A DNA stretch of 64,000 bases from Petunia secreta. Its lineage: Eukaryota > Streptophyta > Magnoliopsida > Solanales > Solanaceae. This document shows, piece after piece, positions 46,301 to 56,546 of the stretch. Each line of letters opens with the position of its first letter. The stretch's first letter is position 1. The position numbers and the translations under genes are program-made. Location: positions 7,502,001 through 7,566,000 of the forward strand of contig JARKIP010000011.1 in assembly GCA_029990175.1 (NCBI GenBank), written 5' to 3'. The notes beneath the pieces are model-generated. The model saw only the letters and a program-made list of their open reading frames with translations, had not been told where the DNA came from and ran no database searches.

Positions 46301-46465
46301 CATGGCCACGGACGCACTTCCTTGTTCGAGTTGAGTTACTCGAGCACTCACTCCTCTTACATCGGCACTGACACTTTGTATCGCAGCCATGAGATCGGCT
46401 AACGACAATTCAGGCTTTTCAATGCTTTTGCCATCGTTTCCAGCCATCGTACCTGCACAAGTCAA
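43313..46465 (-). CDS. gag-pol: chromovirus gag-protease-RT, part 1, ending at a frameshift
   Basis: 1,050 codons; the more likely start is the seventh codon (MAGNDGKS, 46447). Gag capsid core at about 195-330 (PPFKGTSDPDEYLEWKLKME, ASTWWESDKRHRR, KSVQEYHDEFEKVRLNL). CCHC knuckle CHKCKGYGHMAKEC near 428. Protease IIDSGSCANVVS near 527, with LLLGRPWQYDR downstream. RT carries DGTWRMCVDCRAVNKIT, FSKIDLRSGYHQIRM, MPFGLSNAPSTFMRL and catalytic YFDD near 910. The frame stays open through the RT tail (FHGLASFYQRFVRDFS), then slips near 43360 at an A run (plus strand cttt), after which about 14 out-of-frame residues precede the stop. The downstream part continues in the -1-related frame. One extra base, either a real lesion or an assembly error, explains it. 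Confidence 0.88.
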   Translation of the reverse strand: MTCAGTMAGNDGKSIEKPELSLADLMAAIQSVSADVRGVSARVTQLEQGSASVAMHGSGAGTSQSTPMKPELYAELVRQHQLTSEAIRRELNLGNPQAAYQNLGIPRGERIPPPVTRRDLGVVAEEVGEEEFPEDEYEREPPFAQRRQAHRGRGNFRGRGRGANVERNIEREADDREDEFPEQARAVRDSNLNSVKITIPPFKGTSDPDEYLEWKLKMERIFETNEMTDERKAAHAIASFEAYASTWWESDKRHRRRNDYPVVNTWPQLMRAMDGKYLSAKYRQTQMQKLYELKQGTKSVQEYHDEFEKVRLNLDLVEDEEQAIIRFKNGLARDVSSQLRLHVYHTLEDLFDAATEAEKLVKDDKANRYRGVTTSTPLNRSKEWKSPNQASANAVRDSKRPFERGVTVNQPREVGGKVQLNSPSASNIQCHKCKGYGHMAKECPTRKVMLLLEDGTVHEQASDTEEEIIEETDRAEVDDDHEAAEADHPEMFLVVRRNLSCMTLEEEDNQRENLFHARCRVRGKVCSMIIDSGSCANVVSQTLVSQMGLPTMKHPHPYKLQWLNECGELRVVKQAWIKFKIGEYQDEMIFDVVPMQACHLLLGRPWQYDRTAVHNGRSNTYSVKLDGKSFMLKPLSPKQVTEDYKRMKELKEAAKAKLPIGAKLGPEETNSPIEVKGICAIMQPGEILRGNDHGQMMICLVHKGILLNSNDDFSIDNPLPLFVHKVLQDFEDMFPEEMPGGLPPLRGIEHQIDFVPGSQIPNKPAYRCNPEDTKELQRQVDELLNKGLVRESLSPCAVPVILVPKKDGTWRMCVDCRAVNKITVKYRHPIPRLDDMLDELSGSSCFSKIDLRSGYHQIRMKPGDEWKTAFKTKFGLYEWLVMPFGLSNAPSTFMRLMNHVLKPFINKFVVVYFDDILVYSRTVDEHVDHLRQVLEKLREEKLYANFKKCAFGVDRVVFLGFVVSANGVEVDESKVEAIKDWPTPTSVSQVRSFHGLASFYQRFVRDFSTVAAPLTELVKKDNPFVWGESQERAFQRVEAEALFCPVVATP

Positions 46466-47658
46466 AGATCAAACAAAGGTTAGGGTTAGAAATCACCTCA
46501 CACACTCCCTCACCTTTGATGGGTGGCACTCGGGTCCACTCAATTTATGGGTTCGGTTTTTGATCACTCAAAGACTTGTTAACAGTGGCTCGTCCAATTG
46601 ATCGGTCCTCTAAGATCCTTCAAGTTCGACAATAGTCACTGCCTCTTCGGGAAGAGTGAAGTGATGTTCGACTCGATGGAACGGACGCTTTTTAACTGAG
46701 CTCGGGGAGTCAAGAGAATTTTTACGAAAGTTTGGACTTCGGTCACCCCTTCGCACGAATTACTATCAGCTTAAAAGAGTTAGTACGACCTTGAGTAGAA
46801 CAAATACTCAAAAGATCCACCAACCAGAATTAGACACGAAAGAAAGTGAGAACCTAGGAGAATCTACCCTTTGATTCCCTTTTGGAATCTTTTTCGATCA
46901 CACCCACTCCTGTCCGTACAAGAGTGGTCCCTCCTTTGGTACGGATAGGGTTTTACCTTATCCACTTCCCTTTTTCAGCCGACAATTTTCACCTGGGGTT
47001 TTGATGTTTACACTTTAACCCCTTTCTTCCTCAATGGAACAGTGACCTTGCTCCGGCGTACGGACGCAACAACTCCGGTTCACTGACCACGAAATTCAAC
47101 AGATCTGAGTTGCTCTTTCAACTCCGGTTCCAAACAACAATGGAGGAAATCAAACGGAGTTCTTCAAACTAAAATTCAGCTCGTTCGTGTCGTACACTGT
47201 TACGATTTGTAACAATTTCCGGCGTACGGACATCGATTTTAAACTCAGAGCTTCGATTTTTTTTGAGCAACAAACAAACCCAAATCACTCAAGAACCACC
47301 AATCTTCACCGGTTTCTTCCAAACACAGTGGGGTTCGAGTTCAGTCACCATTAAAGCTCAAAACAGTCCAAAAATTCACCAAGAAACCCTAGTCACGAAA
47401 TTGGTACGTCGGGTACTTGTTAGATTCGGAACTCGATGGTGAACAAGAATCTATGGTTGTTTTCCCAAACAACCAATAATCAAACACAATTTTTGAATTT
47501 TTCTTTTAACACTTTTTTTTTTTTTTTTTTTTGTAAATAATAACACCAACAGTAACAAAAATCAAATCAGAATTCGAAAAGGAAAACAGAGACACATACG
47601 CACGAAAATAAAGATAACGTGAACAGGATTTGGGGTTGTAGAAACAAGCCCAAACCGT
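46466..47658 (-). other. chromovirus 5' leader
   Basis: About 1.2 kb between the primer site and gag. No coding signal. A T19-like run is near 47512-47532, and several 'ctccggttc' and 'ggcgtacgga' motifs repeat at 47040-47230. Confidence 0.65.
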
Positions 47659-47670
47659 GCTCTGATACCA
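47659..47670 (-). other. primer-binding site of the chromovirus, initiator-Met tRNA type
   Basis: Minus strand tggtatcagagc, three bases after the 5' LTR end. Confidence 0.9.
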
Positions 47671-47673
47671 AGA

Positions 47674-48424
47674 TGGTGCAATGCAATTCCCGAAGGGATT
47701 GCTAGCACAAACGCGGAAGAACAAACAATAAAGATAAAGATAAAAGCAAGACAAAACTTGCTTCTTTCGAAAGAACAGTGAGGAACCTGTCTCAAAGCTC
47801 AATCAAAAGGGATACAAGGATCACCTATACTATGCAACAATCCTCAAGAGAACATTGCCTCTTGCAAAATGAATGATCAAGAGGAATGTTCAATCGGACT
47901 AACCGAAAGCCACAAGTCCTTAAAAGCCCTCACCGGGGTTTTGCTCACGACGGAGACAAGAAGAAATGTGCTCGGCACTTTCATTCAATTCATCAATGTT
48001 TCAAAAATTAGGTACTTACAATGAAAGGAAACAGTGTTTATATAGGAAATACTAAGGGTAAACTAGTAAATAGGTCACAGTTGACCAATAGAAATAAGCC
48101 ACGCAGGGCTGAGTTAAAATGTGTTCGGCAGACTTTAACTTCGGTAAGCCTTGGCTTCGGTTCTCGATTGTCTGCTCGGACACACACTTGCCTTTGGACG
48201 CTCAATTGTCTTCGAGCTCAATGTCCTCGGTCACCTTGCCTTCGGGCTCAAATCTGAAGATAATGCCTTCGATTCTTGAGCTCGGCCACTCAGCTTCGGA
48301 GCAATTGTTTTCCTTCGGCCAGGCTAAGTGAACGTGCACATCGTGCAGCAGCTTGGCTTGGCTTCTTGTCATCGGTCTCCTCGGTGGATCGATCACTTGA
48401 TCAGCACGTGATCGGGCTGCATCA
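47674..48424 (-). repeat. 5' LTR of the chromovirus
   Basis: Same ends and length as the 3' LTR. TATA box at 48045-48037 (minus). It also contains the copied pol tail reading frame (48396-48202). Confidence 0.92.
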
Positions 48425-48429
48425 GACTA

Positions 48430-48719
48430 AGTTGCTTTTTTATTAAGCTATATCTGTAACAAAGTATTATGCAGGATAACAAAGGGAGTTAACTATGTTA
48501 ACACCTCAGGAGTTATATACTCGTTCATACAAGTATTGTGCAGGGAAACATGGGGAGTCGACTCATAAATTGAGTAACTCCAAAATTAAACTTGTCTGAA
48601 CAAGTACCATGCACGGAAACAGGGGGAGTCGACTATAACTATGACAAACGACTCATCAAGGAAGTTTCCTTATCTTCTCTCTCTCTTTTTCTTTTTGTCA
48701 TCATCAAAAAAGGGGATAT
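48430..48719 (+). other. SIRE 3' untranslated region, right of the chromovirus insertion, with polypurine tract
   Basis: Continues the 'cagggaaacatggggag' repeats seen at 40.73-40.89 kb and ends in a purine tract (aaaaaaggggat, about 48706-48717) before the 3' LTR. Confidence 0.75.
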
Positions 48720-49708
48720 TATTAGACTCATTTTGATTATGACAAAAACTACACTAAGTGATGCTTATATGGCAGGTAAGCAAAGGACTATGGAAGAGAT
48801 CTCGAAGACACAGGAAAAATCAAGTCTCCAGATTTGGTAGAATGCCGTGTACAAATCAAGGAGGCTGACTAAGGAAAGAAGCTGACTGAAGACCAATCAA
48901 GGAGGCCAACAAAGGAAAGGATACAAATTGAAGATTTGGATATTAGGGTTCGCCTGAAAAAATGGGATACTACATCAATGTGAACATATGCATCTTGCTC
49001 AGCCTAATTCTCATAGGACTCGTTTAAGGATCCTTGAGGATGAAATATCTTGGGTCACTGTATCTCGGTTGCAAAAAGATCGTCATACTCTCAATTATGG
49101 AAAAGATCCTCAATAAAATATCTCATCAAGACAAATTCCTCAATCAAATCAGTAATCAAGGAAGCTTCAAAGAAGCAACTCAAATCTCCTCAACGGGTTT
49201 GAACTTAGCTATAAAAGGACTGCGCAGACTTGAGTTATACCCACGCTTTTTAATTCACTGTCTATACATTCTCTAGCTTTTACTTGCAATCATCACTGTA
49301 TTCTTGAGAGATTACGAGTGTTCAAAAAGAAAAGAAAGAGAAGATCAAGGTAGATGTAAATAGTGGTGTCAAGGTGTAGTTTGTCTGATAAGCTATAAAT
49401 CAGACCTGGTCGTTCGTTGGTGAACGCAACATCAAAACCAACGGGAGAACATCAGTGGTGAACAATAAACCACACCGTATAACCTTTAACAAAGAGCTAG
49501 AAGATATACCCTCCCTTGCGACCCAAGGGGACTGGATTAGGAACCACATTGGTTCTGAACCAGTATAAAAATTTATTGTATCAAGCTTTACTTTCTGCAT
49601 TTACTTTATCACTAAATTCCTGTTATCACATTTCATAGTTAACTGCTAAAAATACTAAGTCGACTGATAAAATTAAAATTTACAATTCACTCCCCTCTTG
49701 TACTTTCA
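48720..49708 (+). repeat. 3' LTR of the SIRE-type element
   Basis: 989 bp, TATTAGAC...ACTTTCA, TATA box at 49210-49216. Followed by gatgc, one mismatch from the 5' TSD gatac. Confidence 0.85.
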
Positions 49709-49916
49709 GATGCCTTTAAAAAACTTGAGTATTTGATTACTGTTGTTTGTGGATGGTAGGGACTTAGAGCCCGTTTTGGTAAGCTTAAAAGTTGCTAAGA
49801 GTGTTTGGTAACTCAAATAGACATGAGCTTATAAATCCTTATGTATTTAAAATAAGTCAAAAATGAGAAGTTAGGAAATCCTAACTTATTATCATAGGGG
49901 GCTTATAAGCAACTTA

Positions 49917-51611
49917 AGGGTCATATGTATGGTAGGAGGTGTTGTCAAAAAATGGGATATCCCATGATTTTGGGATAAAGTTTGTCTTGTGATTAAAAAT
50001 AGGACTAAAACATGGGATAGCTTATCCCACCCTCTATATAGGATAAGTGATGAATATAATTTATTCATGTATTTTCTTATATAAAAATATAAATATTTTA
50101 AATAAAAGCGTGAATAAATATATTTAGTTCTCCTATATTTCATAACAAATCTTGCAGTGAAAAGAATACTTGGAAAGAGATATATATCATGAATAAAACA
50201 ATTAACAAAGGAAGAAGAGTTTTACATCAAGAAGTCTGTGGAATGTCTTCCTCACTATGTAAGAAAGTTGTTACATATCTTGGCTATTATATTTGCTTCT
50301 TATATGGAATAATATATTTAATAGAAGAATGTTGGAATTAAAACAAAGAAGAAGCAAGAGAAGATTTCTACGTATTCATGCAAATATGCAAGAAATTGCG
50401 TCACATATCTCTCATTATGGCTCATTGTTGTTACGCAAGATATTGTTACACATCTCATCAATTGGCATTACAACAAGAAATGAAGGAATTCTCTATCTAT
50501 AAATAGAGAACAACTCTCCCATAATTAAATCATCAAGTGAAGTGAATAGCTATTACTCTTTAAAGTTTCTCTTTCTCTTGTCTTTCTTTTGCTAGTAGTA
50601 AAATTCTTCTACTTTTAAATATAAGTCTTTTAATTATTTTTTTATCTTTTCATACTCCATAATGGAGTAATTTCTTTTTGTTGGGATAGTTGATGAAGCT
50701 TGATATATTTATAATACTTATCTCAGTTTTAATATATACTTGGCCTGAAATAATCTATTTCACATTTTACACTCTGCAGGAATGTTAGTTTTATTATTCT
50801 TTACTACCACTCTTACATATTTTATCTCGCGGTTATTATCATGTTAATTTTGTAATTCTCATGGAGCAAAATTAGTAAGTTGTAACTGATGATTAAAATA
50901 AGTAGAGTGAAAGTAAATTTTAGTAATCTACCATTTTAAGTTCGTAGTCTTGCTTGCGTCATGTTTAATTCTCACGGAGGAATTGTTGTAGGCAAAATTA
51001 TTGATTGTTAGTAAAAATATTCTCACGAAGTTTTCACTACTTTTTAGCACAATTCAGGCAAGGAAATTATTTCGGTTTAAATGTCACTTTTAATAACTCA
51101 ATTATTTTACATAACCTCACGGAGTGTTATTAATTGATTATTTTCTTGTGAGTAAAATATAATTGAATTAGAACTAATCAACTATTCTTTAGAGAAATAC
51201 ATGTCAAAATTGACGTTGTTATCATAAATATTATCAAGTGAATAAAATAATTCCCAACTCTTTTTAAATTGAAAATCTTCCGCAAGTTCTTTTGTTTTAG
51301 TTAAAGTTAATTAAAAGCACAACAAACTCACTTTTCATCAATTTAATTCTCTCAAATAGTGGTCGAAATATTACAGGTCTATAGCATAGATTTCCAAATC
51401 TCTATGGGACGATATCTTAAATTATACTATAATTTGACAAAGCACGAGCCGGAAAATCCTATACACTTTGGCCTCATCAATAAGTTAATTCCATAAATGT
51501 GGGATAATTTTTTTCCCGATTTATCTAATACCTCCAACTAAACATAGAACAAATTTAATTTTATTATTTAAATCAGGATTATAATCCTTGTCCTTCATAT
51601 CAAACGGCCCC
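49917..51611. mobile_element. inner Harbinger-like MITE containing a solo Athila LTR
   Basis: Ends AGGGTCATATG and CATATCAAACGGCCCC are diverged inverted repeats, and the flanking trinucleotide tta is duplicated (49914-49916, 51612-51614). Both halves contain 'gggata' motifs (ggatatccc, gggataagc). With the LTR and its TSD removed it is about 258 bp. Less certain than the outer MITE because the ends are diverged. Confidence 0.6.
50048..51479 (+). repeat. solo Athila-type LTR D (opposite orientation)
   Basis: 1432 bp, TGATGAATATAATTT...TTTGGCCTCATCA, flanked by a perfect TSD ataag (50043-50047, 51480-51484). It is the same family as LTRs A-C but on the other strand, and is complete. The internal region was presumably lost by LTR-LTR recombination. 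Confidence 0.88.
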
Positions 51612-51837
51612 TTACGGCTTATAAGCGGCTTATAATAAGCTCACCCAAACGGGCTCTTAGGGACAAATATGATGGTTCTACTTTCTTTCAATAAGAGGAA
51701 TCTGGACATGTATTAATTGGATTTTGCTCTTTCACTTGCTGAGACTATAATAAAATTAGTTGAATTTAGTCCATTAAACCTCAATAAATATCTTTCCTTT
51801 GGTTTCCACTTCTGATAAAAAAAATTAGAGCAAAAAA

Positions 51838-52022
51838 ATAAGGCAGCCTGGTGCACAAAGTACCCCACGTTCACACAAGGTCTGGAGAAAGCATGCACCT
51901 CAAGTGGTATGATGTACGCATCCTATCCTGATGCAAGTATCAATGACTGTTTCCATGGCTTGAATCCGCCATCTATAGGTCATATGAAAACAACTTTACC
52001 AGTTGCTCCAACTCCCCTTCCA
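51838..52022 (-). mobile_element. tRNA-derived SINE, TS/SolS type
   Basis: Minus strand begins ggaaggggagttggagcaac, has an A-box-like ggagcaactggtaaagttg, a B-box-like ggattcaagcc (51969-51959), and ends in gtgcaccaggctgcctt followed by an A/T-rich tail. This matches the Solanaceae SINE layout I recall (head 'gagcaacggtaaag', tail 'gtgcaccgggctgcc'). It is the strongest taxonomic marker in the window. Confidence 0.75.
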
Positions 52023-53253
52023 AAAAAAATAGAGGAGAAAAGAGTAAGTGACAGAAAGACATTATTTGAAGCAGCAATTCAATACCATAAAAAGTTTTTT
52101 ATTTATTTAATCATGGGTTAGGCATTTACCCCTACCGTGTATATTAATAACCAACAAAAAGGAGCACATTTGAATGAGAGAGACTTGGGGCCTTGCCTCC
52201 TGTGATTTCAAGTTGGGTACAGAGCTAACTAACTCTTTACACCATAGTATCACGCAAAAACTATATACATTTATCCAAAGCTGTACAAACACTGCCCTGG
52301 GATCCTTGATATTCTTTATGATCTTCATCCCCAGCATCTTGATATTCCAGTTCTTCCTACCTTGATTCTAAAATTCTGCATTCCCACTTTAATTCTAAAA
52401 GTTAAATTTAACTTTACAACTATTTAGTTGTCAACAATCTTCCCCATAATAATAATTAAAGCCTTTTTGATGTTTATGAGATTCAAAATTCTTTTCCTTT
52501 ATGTTGGAATCTTCAAAAAATATGTTTACAAAGTTTATTAAAAAATAATTGTAACATAAAAAGGTAAAGTAGTCACAAAATAATTGTTTCACTTTAATGA
52601 TAAAAATTGTTACAAGAAAATTAAAGTGAGTGGGGTGTGCTTAACATTATAAAGTAGAAAAGAGATGAGTGTTAGTGTGTTACAGAGCCAAATATGAGAT
52701 GTCTTTCAGATTATCCCAATTAAAAATGAAGAAATTACTATGGGTAAAGACCGTTAGCGGCGTGCCAAAAAGATCTGGTGAAGGGTCAAAGGAGAAAGAG
52801 TTGGATCTTTTTAGGGGGAGGAAAGAAAATACACCGGAGTAATTTGAATGAGGGGGTATTCAAACTCCCTATTTTGAGTGGAATTTGATCTTTAAAGGGA
52901 TAATTACCATAATAGTCAGTCAACTCCATTTTCTTTACTTTTGACTTGCCCTTACTTTGCATAGTCAGTATACACGAAATGAATACACAATGTGTACAAA
53001 TAATATCAAGATGTGTACAAATGATATTTTCATGTGTACACATTATTTACACCCAATTTTACAATGTATATAGTTAGATTTATTAGATATATATAATGTA
53101 TACACATATTTTATTCAGTTATTTTCAAAGTATACATATTTTTTACAGTGTATACACATTTTCATAAAATAAATTGTGTATATATTTACTATAATACTAT
53201 CTATCAAAAAAAAAAAAAGGAAAAAATTGAAGAAGAAGAAGAAGAAGAAGAAG

Positions 53254-53284
<31 letters not shown>

Positions 53285-54770
53285 TTTGGCCAGAGCTGTT
53301 CACCGGAACAGTGACGTCACCCGTTGTCGAACAGTTACGTCATCCAAATCTCGTCGGTTGAGCAACAGTTGTTGCTTCGACGAAGCAGCAACAGCAGCTT
53401 TACCAGAGCAGATTTTGGTGAAGGGACAGGGACGGAGATAGCAACAGCAACAACAGAATCCGACAGAGATAGCAGCAGCGGTTGAAGGGACGACGGGGGA
53501 GGAGCAGATCTGGGACGGGGGTGGCCGTAGAAGCGATGCTCGGAGGGAAAGGTGAATATATTGGTGAAAGAGAAGGGAAGAAGAAGAAAGGGAAGCCACA
53601 AACACCTAGAAAAGAGAGTGGCTACAAAAAGTTATGGGGTGTGGTTAGTTGTTTGTTAACTTTGATTAAAGTAATTTTAAAATAGACGGGCTAAAAAGTA
53701 TATAGTGGGAGTTTTTTGTTCTCCTAATATAATTTTTTCATTTTTAAAGTATAATTGGAGGTGTAAACAATTTTTATGCAACATTGAATTAATTTCTTTT
53801 TAAGTTTTCAGAATTTTCCTCAATTACTTTTTAAAATTTTCGTTTACTTCCATATTTTGAGGAAGTACATTTAGAACAAACTGCAATTATTATATATATT
53901 AGAGAACCAAAATTTGTGTTTGTACAAGACTAAAAGGTCAATTCACCTATGTATTTTTAGAAATATTTTTGTCATATGTTAAAAGTATGGATCACCACTG
54001 ACCTTGTCGTTACAATTTTGACTCAAAATTTTCCTTGCTCATAACTTTGGGCTAAAAATTGCTCTTAAACATAGAAACATGATTGAACCAAACTTTTAAT
54101 CAAATCTGGACCATCTCGAACAGTACAGTGGCACATTTGAACATTCTCATAAGAAAAAAAAAATAAAAAAAAATGAGAAAATCAACTTTTTGAGAATTGA
54201 GATAATAGTCGATGCCTAAACGCCTCCAAGCAGTAGCATCGTTGCCAAAATCCACTACACTCCTCCATCAATTTCTCTATACCATAAGTACCATATAATC
54301 TTACTCTCATAGTTCTCCATTAATCTCACATCCAAAATTTATTTCTCAATCTATCGCCCTTCCAGAAATTACAATTAGAGTTCACCTTCAAGATCTCATA
54401 ACTTCAAGACGACATATATTACATACAAAATGAAGCTGAAGACGAATTGCAAAAGAAAAAATTATCTCTCATTTCTTTATCCATGAGTCCATGACAAATG
54501 TTCGGTGCTTTGAATGCTATAAAACTAGGTTGCTATGGTATTGTAGCCACATGCCAAGTTTATGTGCTAATATCTTATATCTGAAACAGGCACTGAGGTA
54601 ATTCCCTGATTTTGGTTTTTTTTTTTTTTCTAATGAAATATCCAAATTTTCTCTTGTACTTTGCAAGAAAGTCCAACCTTTTCCCTTGATAAGAAGTATT
54701 GTTCAATCATGTCCTTATCATTAATGATCAAGGATAATTTTCAGCCTAAATTTATGAGTAAAGACAATTT
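52023..54770. other. host-like non-coding stretch
   Basis: No clear gene. A minus-strand segment around 52380-52260 reads as an acidic peptide (EELEYQDAGDEDHKEYQG) ending in a stop near 52263, followed by sequence like a 3' untranslated region; it might be a terminal exon or a captured fragment. A (GAA)n microsatellite is at 53229-53283. The 53290-53680 stretch is GC-richer with CAG/CAA repeats, possibly an old promoter or 5' exon, but I could not establish a gene. Confidence 0.35.
53229..53283 (+). repeat. (GAA)n microsatellite, about 18 units
   Basis: Perfect GAA run of 55 bp. On the opposite strand it is a (TTC)n polypyrimidine tract. Confidence 0.95.
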
Positions 54771-54773
54771 TAA

Positions 54774-55468
54774 CAGCCTTTTTGGCCAAACTTTTGGGAG
54801 CTAAATGTGCTTATTTTTTCTCAAAAGTACTTATTTTGGAAAATTGAGGTGTTTAACTGAGCTTCTAGAAGAAAAATAAGTGCTTTTGAGTGGGGAAGAA
54901 GCTGGAAAAAGTAGTTTTTCCCTAAAATTAGAAGCAAAAGTTGCTTTTAATTTCTATCATTTCGAAAATATCCTTACCAAAAATACTTATATACCTAAAT
55001 ACTCCTATTTATTTAACCTAACGATTATAATATATAAATAGTACATAATTTTTTTCTTCTATTTTTTCTACGCGCACCTATCACTATGTTAGAAGCTTTG
55101 AATCAAATAGCAAATTTTTTTAAGGTACAAATTTAGAATATTCAATTATGTATGCTCTATGTTTAAAAATTTTAAAATAAATAAATTAAATATAGTATTT
55201 TTGGATAATAAATATTTAAAATCATTCATCCAGGTAAATAATTATAAAGTGAATCTTTACATGTCATTTCGTAATTTAACACTCAAACGTACTTTTTCAA
55301 AGGCTTGGCCAAACACAAATTACTATTCAACTATTGATAGAAATGCTTCTCAAATAAATTGGCCAAATACAAACTATATTTCTCCAAAAGTACTTTTGTA
55401 AAAAATACTTTTAAAGAAAATCACTTCTCAAAATAAAGCAATTTTTAAAAACTTAGCCAAACAGGCTC
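54774..55468. mobile_element. Harbinger-like MITE
   Basis: Ends AGCCTTTTTGGCCAAAC and the inverted GCCAAACAGGCT, with flanking taa on both sides (54771-54773, 55469-55471). Further internal symmetry (aaaagtactt on both arms). 695 bp, no transposase. Confidence 0.65.
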
Positions 55469-55602
55469 TAAGCCGAATATCAGGAAGGATCACTATCGAG
55501 GCAAACCTTTAAAGCAGAGCAAGTATAGGCATTTTCGAGAACTACATGGATAAATTTGGCCTTGTTTGCTTGCAAAATAATTAATGCATGACATGTGTCT
55601 AG

Positions 55603-56180
55603 TGTGTTGGCCTAAATCAGGGTAGGACAACAAATCAAAATTGTATTGGGTTTAACTGGTAATTTTCTTGTATCAAAGCACTGCTCGAGTTAAAGTTAGG
55701 TTTAGACTAGACGAAAAGCTCAAAAAAGTAAACGAGGCAAGGAAAAAACTAAAATGACAAACGAGACAACAAGTAAAAGTAGAGTTGAATATGCTTAATC
55801 ATCGTGTCCTGTTGTTTAAAATGAATCCTATTTATAGCTAGGGAAAAAAATGACGTTGTAAATATCATAATTGCACTTTTATAGCCATTATTCCGTGTTT
55901 GATCGTGGTTAACTCACGATCTTCTCCTTAAATGCCAAAACAACGGTCGACAGTTACAAAGATCAGGTCTCGTCTGAAGAGGCGTTGTTTTGTTCAAAGT
56001 CGTATGGTCATGGAGGTTTTCCCGAGCTCAGCACTTCGAGCCCATCTCTTTTCGTCTCCTAGGATGATTTTTCGAGGCGATGAATCATGCAGCCTCTCCT
56101 CGTGAGCTTGCCTCGTGGGGCAGTCTTCGTGTTATGCTTTGAGGCCTTGCTCGAGACCTCGGCTATTTTTATCCAATACA
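55603..56180 (-). repeat. 3' LTR of the second Tat remnant
   Basis: 578 bp; plus strand tgtgttggcc...atccaataca. Both ends correspond to those of the intact Tat LTR (TGTATTGGRTAAAAAT and GATTTAGGCC). TSD not verifiable. Confidence 0.7.
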
Positions 56181-56390
56181 GATAGTCTCCCCACTCCTCG
56201 AGAGGTTGTCAAATTTTTCGAGGAGTGGAATGAACTTTAGGTAGGAGATTGTCGTGGCTGTTTTTGCACCGTGAATTTTGAAATTAGCAGTGTCACTTCA
56301 TATTCCCATCAATCATACGTGGCGATTGCTGATTGAGTGCATTTTCCTGTTTTGTCTTTCCCATGCAGCTATAATCATGGCGTTCTAAAC

Positions 56391-56399
56391 TATATATAA
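56391..56399 (+). promoter_or_regulatory. TATA box of the second antisense-gene copy
   Basis: tatatataa, about 150 bp upstream of the first ATG (56547) and 210 bp from the LTR, equivalent in position to the TATA box at 21831-21840. Confidence 0.5.
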
Positions 56400-56546
56400 C
56401 TGAACCTTTCCTTTTTCCTTTTCCTACTTCTTCTTGCCTTTAACAGTAAAATTATTGAATTTTCTCCCCTCTTTCAACCCATAGAATCTCTGAGAAAAAT
56501 ATCTCAGCAGAATTCGTCACGTTCTCCACCTTCCCTCGTTGATACC

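Larger units (their letters stand above)
40894..48424 (-). mobile_element. young CRM/Reina-like chromovirus (Ty3/Gypsy)
   Basis: Two 751-bp LTRs (40894-41644, 47674-48424) differ at only 3 sites by full comparison. A perfect TSD gacta (40889-40893, 48425-48429) flanks the element. The primer site (47670-47659) and the gag-pol reading frames are on the minus strand. 3/751 with 1.3e-8 substitutions per site per year suggests roughly 0.15 million years. The pol frame continues through the polypurine tract into the 3' LTR, as described for the CRM clade. It lies in the 3' untranslated region of the SIRE element. Confidence 0.9.
3314..49708 (+). mobile_element. SIRE-type Ty1/Copia retrotransposon, interrupted by nested insertions
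   Basis: Two LTRs of 990 bp (3314-4303) and 989 bp (48720-49708) flank a Copia internal region. The initiator-Met tRNA primer site follows the 5' LTR at 4306. The TSD is nearly intact: gatac (3309-3313) and gatgc (49709-49713). After removing the Athila complex (9170-38879), the chromovirus (40894-48424) and their TSDs, the element is about 9.1 kb, a normal length for SIRE. Order is gag, protease, integrase, RT, RNase H, envelope-like relic, 3' LTR. Hand comparison of the first ~380 bp of the LTRs gives about 30 differences (about 8%). It is an old copy with many stops and frameshifts. Confidence 0.85.
49767..51656. mobile_element. outer Harbinger/Tourist-like MITE (interrupted)
   Basis: Terminal inverted repeats GAGCCCGTTTTGG and CCAAACGGGCTC with a 3-bp TSD tta (49764-49766, 51657-51659). 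Subterminal 'gcttataagc' motifs occur on both sides. An inner MITE at 49917-51611 splits it; the MITE itself is only about 195 bp. Confidence 0.75.

Noticed and set aside
51940..51990. tRNA-like box B sequence
   Set aside because: It is part of a tRNA-derived SINE with diverged boxes and no complete cloverleaf, not a tRNA gene.
53115..53441. ORFs rich in Glu, Lys or Phe over the (GAA)n tract
   Set aside because: Produced by translating a microsatellite; no supporting domain.
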